This document shows, one piece after another, positions 35,688-47,790 of a DNA stretch of 64,000 bases (positions are counted from its first letter, which is position 1; the number at the start of each line of letters is the position of its first letter). The stretch spans positions 1,364,001 to 1,428,000 of the forward strand of contig JAJUPC010000035.1 in assembly GCA_023614405.1 (NCBI GenBank), written 5' to 3'. The stretch comes from Avena insularis. Its lineage: Eukaryota; Streptophyta; Magnoliopsida; Poales; Poaceae. Made by a program: the position numbers and the translations under genes. Below the pieces are notes generated by a model. That model saw only the letters and a program-made list of their open reading frames with translations, did not search any database and was not told where the DNA came from.

Positions 35688-37145
35688 TAGAAGAGATCTT
35701 CAGTTTCCCATCATTCCCGAGTTATGCCATTTTGAAGTTAATGGTAAATAAACCATGGGTAACTCGAGTTTTGAACCTCGGCTGAACTCAATCCTGCAGC
35801 GAAAATGCCCTTGAACAAGATTGAATGATGTCGACACAATGGATACCGGGGTATCCATGATTGTGTCTCTGGCGTGCAGGCTGGCACGGGTCGAGCCACG
35901 ACAAAGGAAGGGCACGCGACTTAACCAGCCAGAGATGGCCGGGAGCGGGGCTTCCGCGTGGATTGATGCCCAAGGTAAGCCTAGTATATATGCGACTTAA
36001 CAAGAAGAATGTGGAGACCTGTAAAATCTACTTCTTGTGAGATAGCCACAACATGGATGGTAAGGGGCATTGCTATGGCAGGGCTTCTCGAAGATGTCAT
36101 AGGGTCCTGCTCTATGACATCGATGCTCGCCTTAGACATGTTCTCAAGCCACGAGGAGTACCCCTGAGGCCTGCCCGGGGAACCGGAGAAGACATCGGCG
36201 GTCAGGATCCACTGCCTCACCCTCATGGGCCCGGGGCTTCCTAGCCCGGTGTTGCCAGGAACCCTAGCCTTTCCGGCTACTGATGTTGGGTGGGAACCGA
36301 AGTCAACAATCAGCGCCGCTGGAGCAACGCGTAGGGTGGCATGGAGATCACATGGCGCCCTTCTCCCCATGGCTCTACACCCCCATTTAACAGACGTGAC
36401 AGGCGAGACAAGACGGGACGTGGCTGTCCACTCCCATCGTCATCAAGCATCACAGTGCACTGCTTGGGGCAAAGGATTGGCACGCAGCACCGCCCTCCCT
36501 CGTCCACACCACGTGGCACCAGACCTAAGAATCGTACACTACATCACGGACCTCGGGCCCTGACGCTTATAGACGCCGAGGCATATGCTTAATTGTCGTG
36601 CTCGTGCTGGCATGGCAAAAGAACCGCCATGGATAGTTGCGCCGGGAAAAGTGGATAGTTGATGCTTTTTTTTGGCTTGGCACATCGTTATCCGTCGAGA
36701 AAGCGCTACCACGACACCATAGAGGATGTGCCACAGTACATTAAAAATGAGGGCGGAATTTTAGTGTCATGTAACGATGAGGTGCAACGCATTTTACTGC
36801 TGTGTTCGGTACATATTTCAGCGGCACAACAATTATTGATGATTAGTGGTTACAAATCCATTTCTAACCAAATTGGGATGCTTAGTTGTTTAAGATACAA
36901 AATTCCATTTTATTACAAAACATAAAACTCGTTACATTATATTTTGATAATTATTGCACTCTTCTAATAGTCTTTAAAATCAAGCACAATTAGAAAAGGG
37001 TAATAATTAGAAGAGGGGTTTGAACCCCTCTTCGTTCAGCTAACCTAACCGCCTAACCTAGTTGCACTATTTTTTGTCCTTTGCTCCGTTGATGATGGTG
37101 GTAGAGCTTTTGATCATCTCTTCGTTCTATAAGGGCCCCGATGAC
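35688..37145. other. Intergenic DNA, no gene recognised
   Basis: 35688-36660 is moderately GC-rich and holds ORFs on both strands, the longest 129 codons on the minus strand (36370-35981), without a domain. 36661-37145 is AT-rich. A small inverted repeat, GAAGAGGGGTT-TG-AACCCCTCTTC, lies at 37010-37033. No terminal repeats or element signatures were found. Confidence 0.4.
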
Positions 37146-37367
37146 GATCTCTAGTGCGGTGGATCAACCCAGCACTGGACACCATCTTTCGTGCGGTGGA
37201 TCTGCATGGTGCTGGCCAACATCTTTCGTGCGGTGGATCTGCATGGTGATGGCCAACATCTTTCGCGCGGTGGATCTGCATGGCCCTGGCGACCATTTTC
37301 CACGTGGTGTATCTACACATCCTTGGCCACCATCTTCCGCGCGGTGGATCTGCACAACGCTGACCAC
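37146..37367. repeat. 37-bp minisatellite, six tandem copies
   Basis: Units start at 37146, 37183, 37220, 37257, 37294 and 37331. The core phrase is CGCGGTGGATCTGCA with variants; units 2 and 3 are nearly identical and the outer ones diverge. Since 37 is not a multiple of 3, the repeat-rich ORFs on both strands here are side effects, not a protein. Confidence 0.93.
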
Positions 37368-37892
37368 CACGCCGTGGATATGAAAGGCACATAGATGCAA
37401 TTAAATAAGAGAAGAAGAATGACACGAAAGGCGATATGTAGATTGACTAAAGCATTATCCTTCAGTGTGGCGAGAAAGTTCAAGCCATATCGATGGAGTG
37501 GGGAATTTCATATTGAGATAGTGGGGAGATTCAGGAATTCAATGGTTGTGTAGTTGGGAGAGTGGGTAGTGGTACAAGGGTTTGCTGAATTGTTGTATTA
37601 TACGGGAACTAGGATTGGGGTATCGGGATTAGGGTTTCTGAAGGGCCTTTAGTATGAGCGGCACAACATTATGGGCAGCGGTCTCCGAGGGGCCATAGTA
37701 GGCTACTCCGATGCTCATTTGCTGGTGGGACACACTAGTCGGTGAGGAAACTAGAGTATGCTTGTGAAATTATTTTAATTTTCGCAAGCGGCTAAATTTT
37801 GTAGAATTGACTATGATAAAATGAAAACCAATGTATAAATTATTCTTATTGAAAGTACACATATGTGTTTTACATATTTCTACCAAAATTAT
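37368..37892. other. Intergenic DNA, nothing recognised
   Basis: No ORF, terminal repeat or motif was seen between the minisatellite and the LINE remnant. Confidence 0.4.
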
Positions 37893-38280
37893 TCTCCATT
37901 GATCAACACTTGGTGCTCGACGAGGAGAGATGGATAGCCAGCCCAGCGATGAACAGATCGCTGAAACCGTAGCACTGAAGCACCTCAAACACGAATGCCC
38001 AATAGACAGTGTATAAGGTGCAGGCGAACTCAAGCTCGAGTGAGATGCATCGTGCGTGCAGCTGATGCAACAAGCGTGTAGATTGCTTGACAAACACATA
38101 GTTTTCATGCAGGCTACGCCCATGGATGAATGCGTTTTGGTTAGCACTGACCAGGCGATCTATCTTGGGTGCTAATCGCAGCGATACATCTTCATGAATA
38201 CATTGGCAATCAGGTGGATTGGGCTAATTGGCTTGTGATCGCTTAGGGATCTTGCATCTGCATGTTTCGGGAGCAGGATT
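37893..38280 (-). pseudogene. LINE (L1-type) reverse transcriptase remnant
   Basis: Read on the minus strand from 38279, the first frame gives LLPKHADARSLSDHKPIS and IHLIANVFMKM. After a frame change near 38175 comes APKIDRLVSANQNAFIHG, then GRSLHENYVFVKQSTRLLH and AFVFEVLQCYGFSDLF. These match the fingers/palm start of plant L1-type reverse transcriptases (LLPK...FRPIS...NQxAFIxGRSxxDN). The first catalytic Asp region has decayed to LELEFACTLYTVYW. The remnant is cut on its upstream side by the LTR starting at 38281; no endonuclease, second catalytic motif or poly-A tail is visible. Confidence 0.78.
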
Positions 38281-39918
38281 TAAAGGAAATATGTCCGAGG
38301 GGCAATAATATATTGGTTATTATCTTATTTCATGTTTATGATAGATGTTTATTTTCATGCTATACTTGTGTTGATTGGAAACGTTAATACATGTGTGTTT
38401 AATAAAAAATAAAAGTTCCTAGTTATGCCTCTCATATAAACTAGCTCGTTGATTAACAAGATGATCAAAGATTTCCTGATCATGGACATTGAATATTGTT
38501 AATGACGGGATCACAACATTGGTAGAATGATGTGATAAACACTCACCTGAAGTATAATAATATGATCAAAGTAATTATGTTTACATTACTATAAAAGGTC
38601 ATGCGTAGTAACCTTAACCCTTACACCATGATATCATGTCAATTACTAACACCGGAAGAGTGCTTTGATAATATCAAACACCGTAACAGGGTGACTATAA
38701 AGGTGGGTTCAGGTACTCCGAAAGTGTTATGTAGAGGCTCGTGGATAAAAAGTGGGATTTGTCCATCCCAATGACGGAGTTATATACTCTGGGCCCTCTC
38801 AATGATATCACATTGACACCAGCTTGCAAGCAGGTGATTTGATCACAAAGAATGTTATATCACGGAAACGAGAAAATAGTACTTATCGGTAACGAGATCA
38901 AACTAGATATGGGAATACCGATGATCGAATCTCAGACATGTAATATATCGCGAGAGAAAGGGATTTAGTTATGATGTTAAAGGTTCTCACGATCACTAAG
39001 TCATTGTTGAATGTGTGGGAGTTAGTATGGATCTCTACGTCCCACTGTTGATTATTAATCGGAGAGGGGTCTCGATCATGTCTGCATTTTCGTGAACTGT
39101 AGGGTGACACACTTAAGGTATACCGACACCAATTGGAGCAAATATATTACCATAGAAATATTTTTAAAGCGCTAAAATTATTTCGATGGACACCTGAATT
39201 GTTTTGGGTCAAATTGCTAAAATGGTTTCAGATGTAATATCGAAGTATTGCAAGGGGTTTATGCAAATGTTTGTTAATTAAAGTAATTTACAAAACTATG
39301 AATAAAATAAATAAAAGAATTTTATTAAATGAGAGATGGCATTAATTTTGGTGGAAAATTAATGCATATGAGTGGAATTTTGAGCGGATGGATTTTATGT
39401 GAGTAGAGCCTCCTCCCACATGAATGAGGGAGAGGTGGGGGCACCCACCTTGGCCACCGGACATGGCATGGGGGTCGCACGCTCTCCTATAAAAGGAACC
39501 CCTTCTCCTCTCAATTCACACCTCCTCGTGAAGGATCTCTCTCCCCCTCTAGTTTATCCCCCATGGCTTCGAATTGGCGAAGTACATGTTCTCGTGGTGA
39601 TTTCTCTGAAAAGGATCTACTGCTTCCGCTTCTTTGCTGGAGCGAGGAGACAAAGGTTGTCGGGGTGCTGGACGTGTGTGTGATCACGGATGTGTTGCTG
39701 ATTCGCGGTGTTGGACTTGCTGGTGTTGGACCTGCTAGACTTGCTGGACTTCATCACAATCTTGAGATCGGCAAGTTTACGATTACATCATCCACGACAA
39801 CCAATGTCGTAAAGCTTTTAGGTCTTCGAGGGTGAGTTATCTATGTATGTATATCCACCCGTTGCTTGTATATAAATAGATAGATCTTGATGCTTAGTTG
39901 TTCATATCGCAGGAAAAC
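38281..39918 (+). repeat. 5' LTR of the outer Copia element, first part
   Basis: It begins TAAAGGAAATATG (a decayed TGAAGGAAATATG-type start), right where the LINE is interrupted. It runs to 39918, where a Gypsy element is inserted. The last 28 bp are found on the far side at 52648-52675, giving an LTR of about 1.67 kb. A TATA box, TATAAAAGG, lies at 39488-39496 and is followed by a CT-rich leader, the likely LTR promoter. It contains no coding frame of note. Confidence 0.8.
39488..39496 (+). promoter_or_regulatory. TATA box of the outer Copia LTR
   Basis: CCTATAAAAGG in the rightward orientation of the element precedes a CTCCTCTC-rich leader, as expected for an LTR promoter. Confidence 0.6.
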
Positions 39919-42900
39919 TGTAAGATCCCACCTTTATAAAGGTAAAGATCCCTATGATTGCAATGCTAGACCCTGGATCAATGCTAGCATCCACAGTTTA
40001 AGATAAAGTACACAGAAACAAAGGTCATTATTACAAGTCATTCCAGAGACAACATAGTCTTTTACAACTCTATAGCCATAGGCAAGTACAAGAGTTTAAC
40101 TTAACAATATAAAATAGAAGTCTTCATCTTCATATGCCACAGGCAAGCATATTGAGTATAGACTCATAACCCCTAATCATCATCAGAGTAACCTGCAACA
40201 TCACAAGTTACAGCCACAGTGGGTCAATACATTGGAATAGTATTGGCAAGTGATACCTTAGTAGAATATTAACATCTAGTTACTACATGATTTTGGCTAA
40301 GTGTAGCTTAGGCTTGCTTTCCTCAAAATAGGTTTTACCTATCAGTTGAAAATACTAAGTTTTTCTTTGACAAAACTTTCCCAAGGAACCACCAATAGAA
40401 ATTGGTAAACCTTCACCCTTGTTTAACCACAAGTTTTAACTTAGAAAATTGGGATGAGGAGATTCTTGATAGCTTCCATGTCTTGATGCTCAAATTGTCC
40501 AATACCAGGGACATGGCTAAGTACTTAGATTCTTCCATCTGCAGAGGTTGTGCACTTTCCCCACAAGACATGATTTTCACCAAGACAGGACCTTTCAGAA
40601 GCCTTCCCTTAGACCAAATGGACGCGTTCCAACCTATCATCCCACTACCACCAACTGTCCAAATGGCTAAGTTATTGCAACCTATGTGATCCAGGCAGAG
40701 CCCATAATGCCATGTGGCTGCACTAGAAGCTTCTTAACATTTGGCATCTCAAATCCCTTTGTTTCTGGGTGGCTTTCCACAAGTGAGATACACAAGGTAA
40801 ACCATAGAAATGGGCCTTGTGTAACCACTCAACACAAACCATTCTTTCCAATCCACCCAGGTGTTTCATTCATTTAGTTGTTTTATTAAGCAAAACATAA
40901 ATCAAAGACTTAGAAATATTTCTCATAACATGAATATATAATCCACCCTTGGTTACTACTAGCTAGGCTAAGCATGGCAATAGCAAGTATCTTAAATTAG
41001 AGGAAATTCTAACATTACTACAACTACTAGGATTTCCCAAGCATAGCATATAGATACTTAGCAAAATAATCATGCAAGTCCTATACAAAATATTTCTAAT
41101 GCATAGGTAAAAATATAGGGATAAAAACATGAAGCACTACTTGCCTTGGTAGTTTGGGGAGTAGTAACAATCTTCACAACCACAATCACTATTAGCATCA
41201 AAATATACACATAAAATAATGGCACCAAATTCACATATCAAAAATGTACAAGCAAAAGTAATGAATGCATGCAAATGCCATGTGATGATTTTCTACACCA
41301 AACAAGACAAGTATACAGTACTGACTCATAAACATGACCAAGACACACTACACAAACTTTATTTAGTCTCTAAATCATTTTTCAAATAATTTCTATACTC
41401 AAAATAAGCCTACAAATGTCTCTACAAAAATAATCAATTTTACAGAAGCAAAACATTAAACACATTGCATAAATGGATAGAATTCTTTCTCCTGATTCCA
41501 ATGATATAAAATTTGCAAAATTTGAACGTGTGGATCAAAAGTTATGAATTTTGCAAGTTTGAATGTTTAATAGATCTAAATTCTGTTTTTAAATCTAACA
41601 CAGGACACGCGGCAGCGTCTGATTGGACGATACCGCTTCGCACTAGATCACGCTCGCGCACCGTTAGATCTAACTTAAAATCTGCGGCTCTGATCTGCCC
41701 GTACCTCTTCGGCCTGGCTTCTAATCTAAACCACTGGATCTAGATCCAGTGGATCAAAACTCTCTGACCCAAAACCGGCGGCACATCTGGTTGCTGGTGG
41801 CGGCGGCGTTGCTGCCAACGATGTTCCGGTGGTTCTAGGAAGCAAGGGAGGAAACAGAGGGGCTTACTGAGCTCGTGAGGTCGTCGCGGTGCTCGAGGTG
41901 GTCAAGGGAGGGACAGGGGCGCACCGACTCGACCGCTATTGCTCGCTGGAGAACCTACAGCCGTTGGTTACGGTCGCTCGTCGTTGTTGGCGAAGATATA
42001 GGTCACGCCTAGCAAGAAGGATGGTGTCATTAGACGCGCACAAGTCTGGCAAACACGTGAGCATCAAAGATAGGGAAGGGGGCGGTCGGGGCTTACGGGG
42101 AGAACTCGCCGGAGTGGACGCGGTCGTCGGTGGCGTTCTGGTGTTGACGCTGGCGAGGCTCTGGATGGCCCTAGCATGCACCATTGGGGTTAAACGATGC
42201 GCAAGGTTGCGGAGATCATTCTGGCAAGATAAAAGGCAAGGGGCGAAGTGTGCTCACCGGAATTCACCGTCCGAGTTCGTCTGTGCAACGGCGGAGTGAG
42301 CTCAAATACGCGCAGCCTAGGGGCGACTGGGTGTGGGTGTTTGGGGGGAAGGACCGTGGCGAGGTGGTGATTATATAGCCAGAGCAGGGGCGAAGATTGC
42401 GCGCTGCATCAATGCAATTGATCGAGGCAATGAAGAGGAAGAAACGGCCGGCGACGACGTGTTCTCGCGCGGGATTTTCGGTAAGATGACGATGACATGG
42501 AGAGGGCCCATCGATCAGTGGATGTGGGGTAGGTTCTGCACGGGTGAGGGAAGAAGCAGAGGGAAATGGCCCGGGTGGGCTTAATGGGCTGGTTTCTGTG
42601 CTGGGCCAAATTGGCAGCGCCGACCTTTTCTGCTTTCTTTAATCTTTTCTATTTCTATTTTGATTTTCAGGGTACATTTTCAAATGAGTTTCAAATAAGT
42701 TTGAATTCAAACCACTTCTGAAATTTTGTAAAGTGAAAATTGTACACATTTGGTTGCAGAACAATGTTGTACACTTTAAAATAATTTGGCACTTTGGAAT
42801 TTTAAAATAAACAATGTTTTTACCCATTGCTTAATAAAGACAAAGAAATGGTTTAAATTTGTTTCTTTGTTTTGAAATCTTTGTCCAAGCTTTGGAATAC

Positions 42901-43095
42901 AACCAACAACCATAGGACCAAATACATTTGGTTTAAAACAAGCAATCCCATATTAAAGGGTAGCTTTGGGTCAAAGTTAGCTCACATAAAACAAAATGCT
43001 TCTGGTTTTGAAATGACCATGAAAATGATCCTAAAATGATTATGAATGTATGGATGATATGCAAATTTTGAAAACATGATTTTAGGGATGTTACA
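39919..43095 (-). repeat. 3' LTR of the Gypsy element
   Basis: 3177 bp; on the plus strand it starts TGTAAGATCCCACC and ends GGGATGTTACA. It contains an AT-rich part, a GC-rich leader (about 41600-42600) and a minus-strand TATA box at 42368-42377. ORFs in the GC-rich part (for example 41889-42299) recur in the other LTR with differences and have no domain. Confidence 0.93.
42368..42377 (-). promoter_or_regulatory. TATA box in the Gypsy 3' LTR
   Basis: The minus strand reads CTCTGGCTATATAATC, followed downstream by a GC-rich leader. The equivalent site in the other LTR is at 51902-51911. Confidence 0.6.
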
Positions 43096-43107
43096 AATCT
43101 AACCCCC
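43096..43107 (-). other. Polypurine tract of the Gypsy element
   Basis: The minus strand reads AAGGGGGTTAGATT immediately before TGTAACATCCC of the 3' LTR, directly after the polyprotein stop codon. Confidence 0.75.
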
Positions 43108-46100
43108 TTAAGGTGAATCTCGCCCTCGAGATTCAGATTGGCTAGCAAATAGGTGAGGGTGGTATTTCCGAAGATCATCTTCTCTTTCCCATGTTGCTTC
43201 TTCTTCGGAATGATGGTTCCATTGAACTTTTCAGAATTTGATAGTCTTAGTCCGAGTAACTCTTTCTGCAGTCTCAAGAATCTTGATGGGTTTTTCCTCA
43301 TAATTGAGATCACTTTCCAATTGGACCTCCTCCAAAGGTATAGTATCCTTCAAAGAAGTCTCTTCCATCTCTGGATGGCATTTCTTTAGCTGACTCACAT
43401 GAAACACATTGCAAACTGCAGACAATGATTCTGGCAATTCAACTTCATAAGCTACTTCTCCTTTACGATTCAGAATCTTGAATGGTCCAACATATCTTGG
43501 GGCCAATTTTCCTTTGACTCCAAATCTTTTCACTCCACGAAGTGGTGACACTCTAAGATAAGCTCTATCACCCACTTCATAGGTGAATTCTCTACACTTA
43601 GGATCTGCGTAGCTCTTCTATCGGGACTGTGCTATCTTCAATCTGTCTTTTACTAGCTTGACTTTCTCTTCAGCCTCTTTGATTAGTTCTGGTCCGAACA
43701 AGTTTCTTTCTCCCACACCATTCCATAGCAATGGGGTGGTACACTTTCTCCCATAGAGAAACTCAAACGGTGCCATCTTGATACTGGCTTGATAACTGTT
43801 ATTGTAAGAGAATTATGCGTAAGGCAGACTTTCATCCCAACTAGCTCCATAGTCTAGGGCACATGCCCTCAACATATCTTCTAGAATATGGTTGGTCCTT
43901 TCTGTCTGTCCATCAGTCTGAGAATGAAAAGCAGTGTTGAATTCTAATCTCGTTCCCAATGACTCATGTAGTTGCCTCCAAAAATGAGAAGTGAATTGTG
44001 TTCCCCTATCAGACACAATACTCTTGGGTACTCCATGCAGACACACAATCCTATTCATATAGATCTTGGCCAACTTAGCACTTGTATAGGTTGTCTTCAC
44101 AGGTATGAAATGAGCCACTTTAGTGAGGCGATCCACTACTGCCCAAATAGAATCATATCCTGACCTGGTCCTTGGCAATCCAGTGATAAAATCCATGCCA
44201 ATCTTGTCCCACTTCCAATCAGGAATAGGTAGTGGTTGTAGCAATCATGCTGGTTTCTAATGTTCCGCTTTCACTCTACTACATACATCACACAAAGCAA
44301 TATGTTCGGCGATGTCCTTCTTGAGATTATTCCACCAAAATCTTTCCTTCATATCCATGTACATTTTGGTGTTACCCGGATGAATGTAATATGGTGAATT
44401 GTGTGCTTCCTGTAAAATCAGTTTTTGAAGCTCCGGATCTTGTGGAACGCAGATAAGTTTCCCATACCATAAGGTACCCTGTTCGTCTTCATGGAATCCT
44501 TTGGCTTTTCCTTTGCCAATCTTTTCCTTAATCTCTTCAATTTCCTTGTCTGTCTTTTGGGCTTCCTTGATTTTGTCCAACAGAGTGGGTTGAACATCCA
44601 ATGACATGAGATGTCCTTCAGGCACAATCTCCAATCTGAGGTCTCTTAGTTGGGCACACAAATCATCTGGCAATTCTCCCTTAGTAAGGCCATTCACAAA
44701 TACCTTACGGCTTAGTGCATGAGCCACAACATTTGCTTTACCGGGATGGTATTGCAAACTCAAGTCATAGTCCTTGATGAGTTCTAGCCATCTTCTTTGT
44801 CTCATGTTGATTTCTTTCTGAGTGAAGATATACTTCAAACTTTTGTGATCTGTGAACACTTCACATCGCTTACCCAAAATATAGTGTCTCCATGTTTTGA
44901 GTGCATGCACAACAGAGTCTAACTCCAAATCATGAGTAGGGTAATTTACGTCATGAGTTTTGAGTTGTCTCGAGGCATAAGCTACAACTTTCCCTTCTTG
45001 CATTAGAACTGCACCTAATCCATGATGAGATGCATCACAATACACTTGGAAATCTTTCTCCAAATCTGGCAGACATAGAACTGGTGCTGTCACTAGTCTC
45101 TTCTTCAATTCTTGGAAACTGAGTTCACATCCTTTAGTCCAAGAAAATTTCTTGTCTTTCTTTAGTAACTCCGTCATTGGCTTAGCTACCTTGGAAAAAT
45201 TCTCAATGAATCTTCTGTAGTATCCTGCCAAGCCAAGGAAACTACGAACTTCTTTTACTGACTTAGGAGATTCCCACTCAGTTATAGCTGACACTTTTGC
45301 GGGATCAACTGCTACACCATCTCCTGACACAACGTGTCCAAGAAATCCAACTTCATTTAACTAGAATTCACACTTGCTGAATTTGGCATACAGCTTATGC
45401 TCTCTAAGCTTCTCAAGTATCAAATGCAAATGTCCTTCATGCTCTTCTTTGCTCTTGGAGTAGATCAAAATGTCATCGATGAAAACGACAACAAACTTGT
45501 CAAGGAACTCCATGAACACCTTGTTCATCATATTCATAAAGTAAGCTGGTGCATTGGTCAAACCAAATGGCATCACTGTATACTCATACAATCCATACCT
45601 AGTGGTGAAAGCTGTCTTAGGTATGTCTTGTTCCCTTATCTTAAGCTGAAAATAACCTGACCGGAGATCAATCTTTGAGAACACACAGGCTCCTTCTAGC
45701 TGATCAAACAAGTCATTAATTCTAGGCAAAGGATATTTGTTCTTGATACTCACCTCATTGAGTGAATGATAATCTATGCATAACCTTTGACTTCTATCTT
45801 TCTTTTCCACAAACAAGACTGGTGCTCCCCAAGATGAAGAACTTGGTTGAATAAATCCTTTCTGCAACTGTTCTCCCAGTTGTTTCTTAAGTTCTTTCAG
45901 CTCATCAACTGACATCTTGTAAGGTCTCTTTGCTATTGGTCCTGAGCCTGGCAGCAAGTCAATCAGAAATTCCACATCTCTATTTGGTGGCATTCCTGGC
46001 AATTCTTCCGGAAACACATCCGGATATTCTCTCACAATTGGCACACTGTCAATGCTAACCCCCTTAAGAGAATTTAGCTTATTCCCTTTTGATTCAAAGT

Positions 46101-47565
46101 TAGTCTTGAATCTAATCCTTTTATTTTCTGGGGTTGTGAGTGTGACAGTATGATTGGCACAATCTAGTACTCCCTTGTACTTAGTCATCCAGTCCATTCC
46201 CAAAATGACATCCAATCCTTGGGAATTTAGGATTATTAGATTAACGGGAAACTTATACTTCCCAAACTCTATGGCTAGGTCATGACATCCTGAGTTCACT
46301 ATCATTTCTCCACCAGGAGAACTTACTTTTATAGGACACCCAATAGTTTCAACTGGAAGTTCATTTCTTTCAAGAAATGCTCTTGATATGAATGAATGCG
46401 ATGCGCTAGTATCAAAAAGAACAAGTGTTGGAACAGAATTAAGTTTGAACTTACCAGCCATAGCATCAGGTTCCTCATAGATCTCTTCCACATTGATGTG
46501 ATTCACCTGTCCCTTCTGGAAAGGGTTGGGCTTGTTGGCACCGTCAACTTTCTTTTCTAGGCACTCATTTGCATAATGCCCCATCTTCTTGCACTTAAAG
46601 CATTCAACCTAACTGAGATCCTTCTTGACAGGTTGGCTTCCACTACCACTTCCACTTCCATTGTGGTGGCTCTTATATCCACCCTTGTGGTTGTTGTACT
46701 TATCACTATCATGACTACGGTGATGCTTGTTGTCATGATGGCGGTTGTGGTTATGGTGGCTATTATACTTTCCATGCTTGTGGGATCCGGAACTCCCACT
46801 ATCATCATAATGGGAACGCTTGTGAGACGATCCCGAGCTGTGCTTGTCAGAGTGGTGCTTCCTCTTTCTACTTTCAACTTGTTTCATCTTATTCTCTAAG
46901 ATGGTAGCCTTGTCACAAAGGGATTGATAGGTGGGGACATAGGCCACAGATAACTGCAGGTTTAGTTCATCGTTCAATCCTTCGAGGAACTTCTCTTTCC
47001 TCTAGGCATCGGTATCAACTTCATCCGGTGCATAACATGCCAGATTGTTGAACTCCTCAATATATTCAGCCACGCTGCGGTGGCGCTGCTTCAGGTTATG
47101 AAACTCCTTATTCTTCAAATTCATCACTCCGGATGAGATGTGAGCTGTACGGAAACCATCTTCAAATATAGCCCATGTCACATCCTCAATGGGAGTGGTG
47201 ATCTGGAAGTTATCCCACCAAGTAGCTGCTGGTCCTTCCAACAAGTGTGCTGCAAACCTGACTTTCTCCTCGTCGGTGCAGCCGACAGTTACCAAATCCT
47301 TGTTCAACAAACGTAGCCAATCATTGGCCACCATGGGATCAGTGGTTCCTAAGAACTTTGCAGGCCTCAGTCTTAGGAATCTGGTGAGCATGTCAAATCC
47401 TGGTGGATTGTTCTGATTGTTGTTGTTGTTATTATTGTTGTTATTCTGATTCTGCATGAAAGTGGTCATCATCTGCATCAGATGTGCCTGTGCTGTCATC
47501 ACTTGCTGCATCTCGGGGGTGACACTGTTGTTGTTCGGGTTGGGGTTGCCACATCGAGGAGGCAT
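43108..47565 (-). pseudogene. Gypsy gag-pol polyprotein, one frame broken only by nonsense codons
   Basis: About 1,485 codons in one unshifted frame. Gag starts MPPRCGNPNPN with a poly-Asn tract and RPAKFLGTTDP; a His/Ser-rich spacer (46650-46860) leads to the zinc knuckle [14 protein letters not shown]. Protease has [11 protein letters not shown]. Reverse transcriptase has [23 protein letters not shown] and [10 protein letters not shown]. RNase H has [14 protein letters not shown]. Integrase has an HHCC finger, then WDKIGMDFITGLP, IVSDRGTQFTS and the FNTAFHSQTDGQTERTN block. The end resembles a chromodomain (VQWNHHSEEEATWEREDDL). Eight stops interrupt it, with lowest coordinates 47002, 46609, 45361, about 44257, 44245, 43813, 43619 and 43231. 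The domain order places it with chromoviruses, probably the Tekay group. Confidence 0.93.
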
Positions 47566-47790
47566 CTGTGGTTTTCATAAGGATAAGAATGAGATACCCA
47601 TAGATGCTTGTTATGCACAAAACATCACATAGACAATCACCAAAACAACATCAAAATAAGATAAGGTTCAACAACATAAACAACAAGTTTTAAAAGCAAA
47701 CACACCATAGCAAGCCATCCACATGTTGGATGGTCATTGCGACTCAATAATCATAAGCATGATAAATGAAAGGTAAATAAGTAGTCATCA

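Noticed and set aside
37146..37367. CRISPR-like array
   Set aside because: Units are directly adjacent without spacers and the genome is a plant's.
37114..37425. Repeat-containing ORFs on both strands
   Set aside because: They result from the 37-bp minisatellite, whose period is not a multiple of three.
46576..46899. 107-codon plus-strand ORF rich in Val, Ile and Thr, looking like a membrane protein
   Set aside because: Antisense shadow of the His/Ser-rich gag linker; CAC/CAT codons read backwards give GTG/ATG and produce false hydrophobicity.
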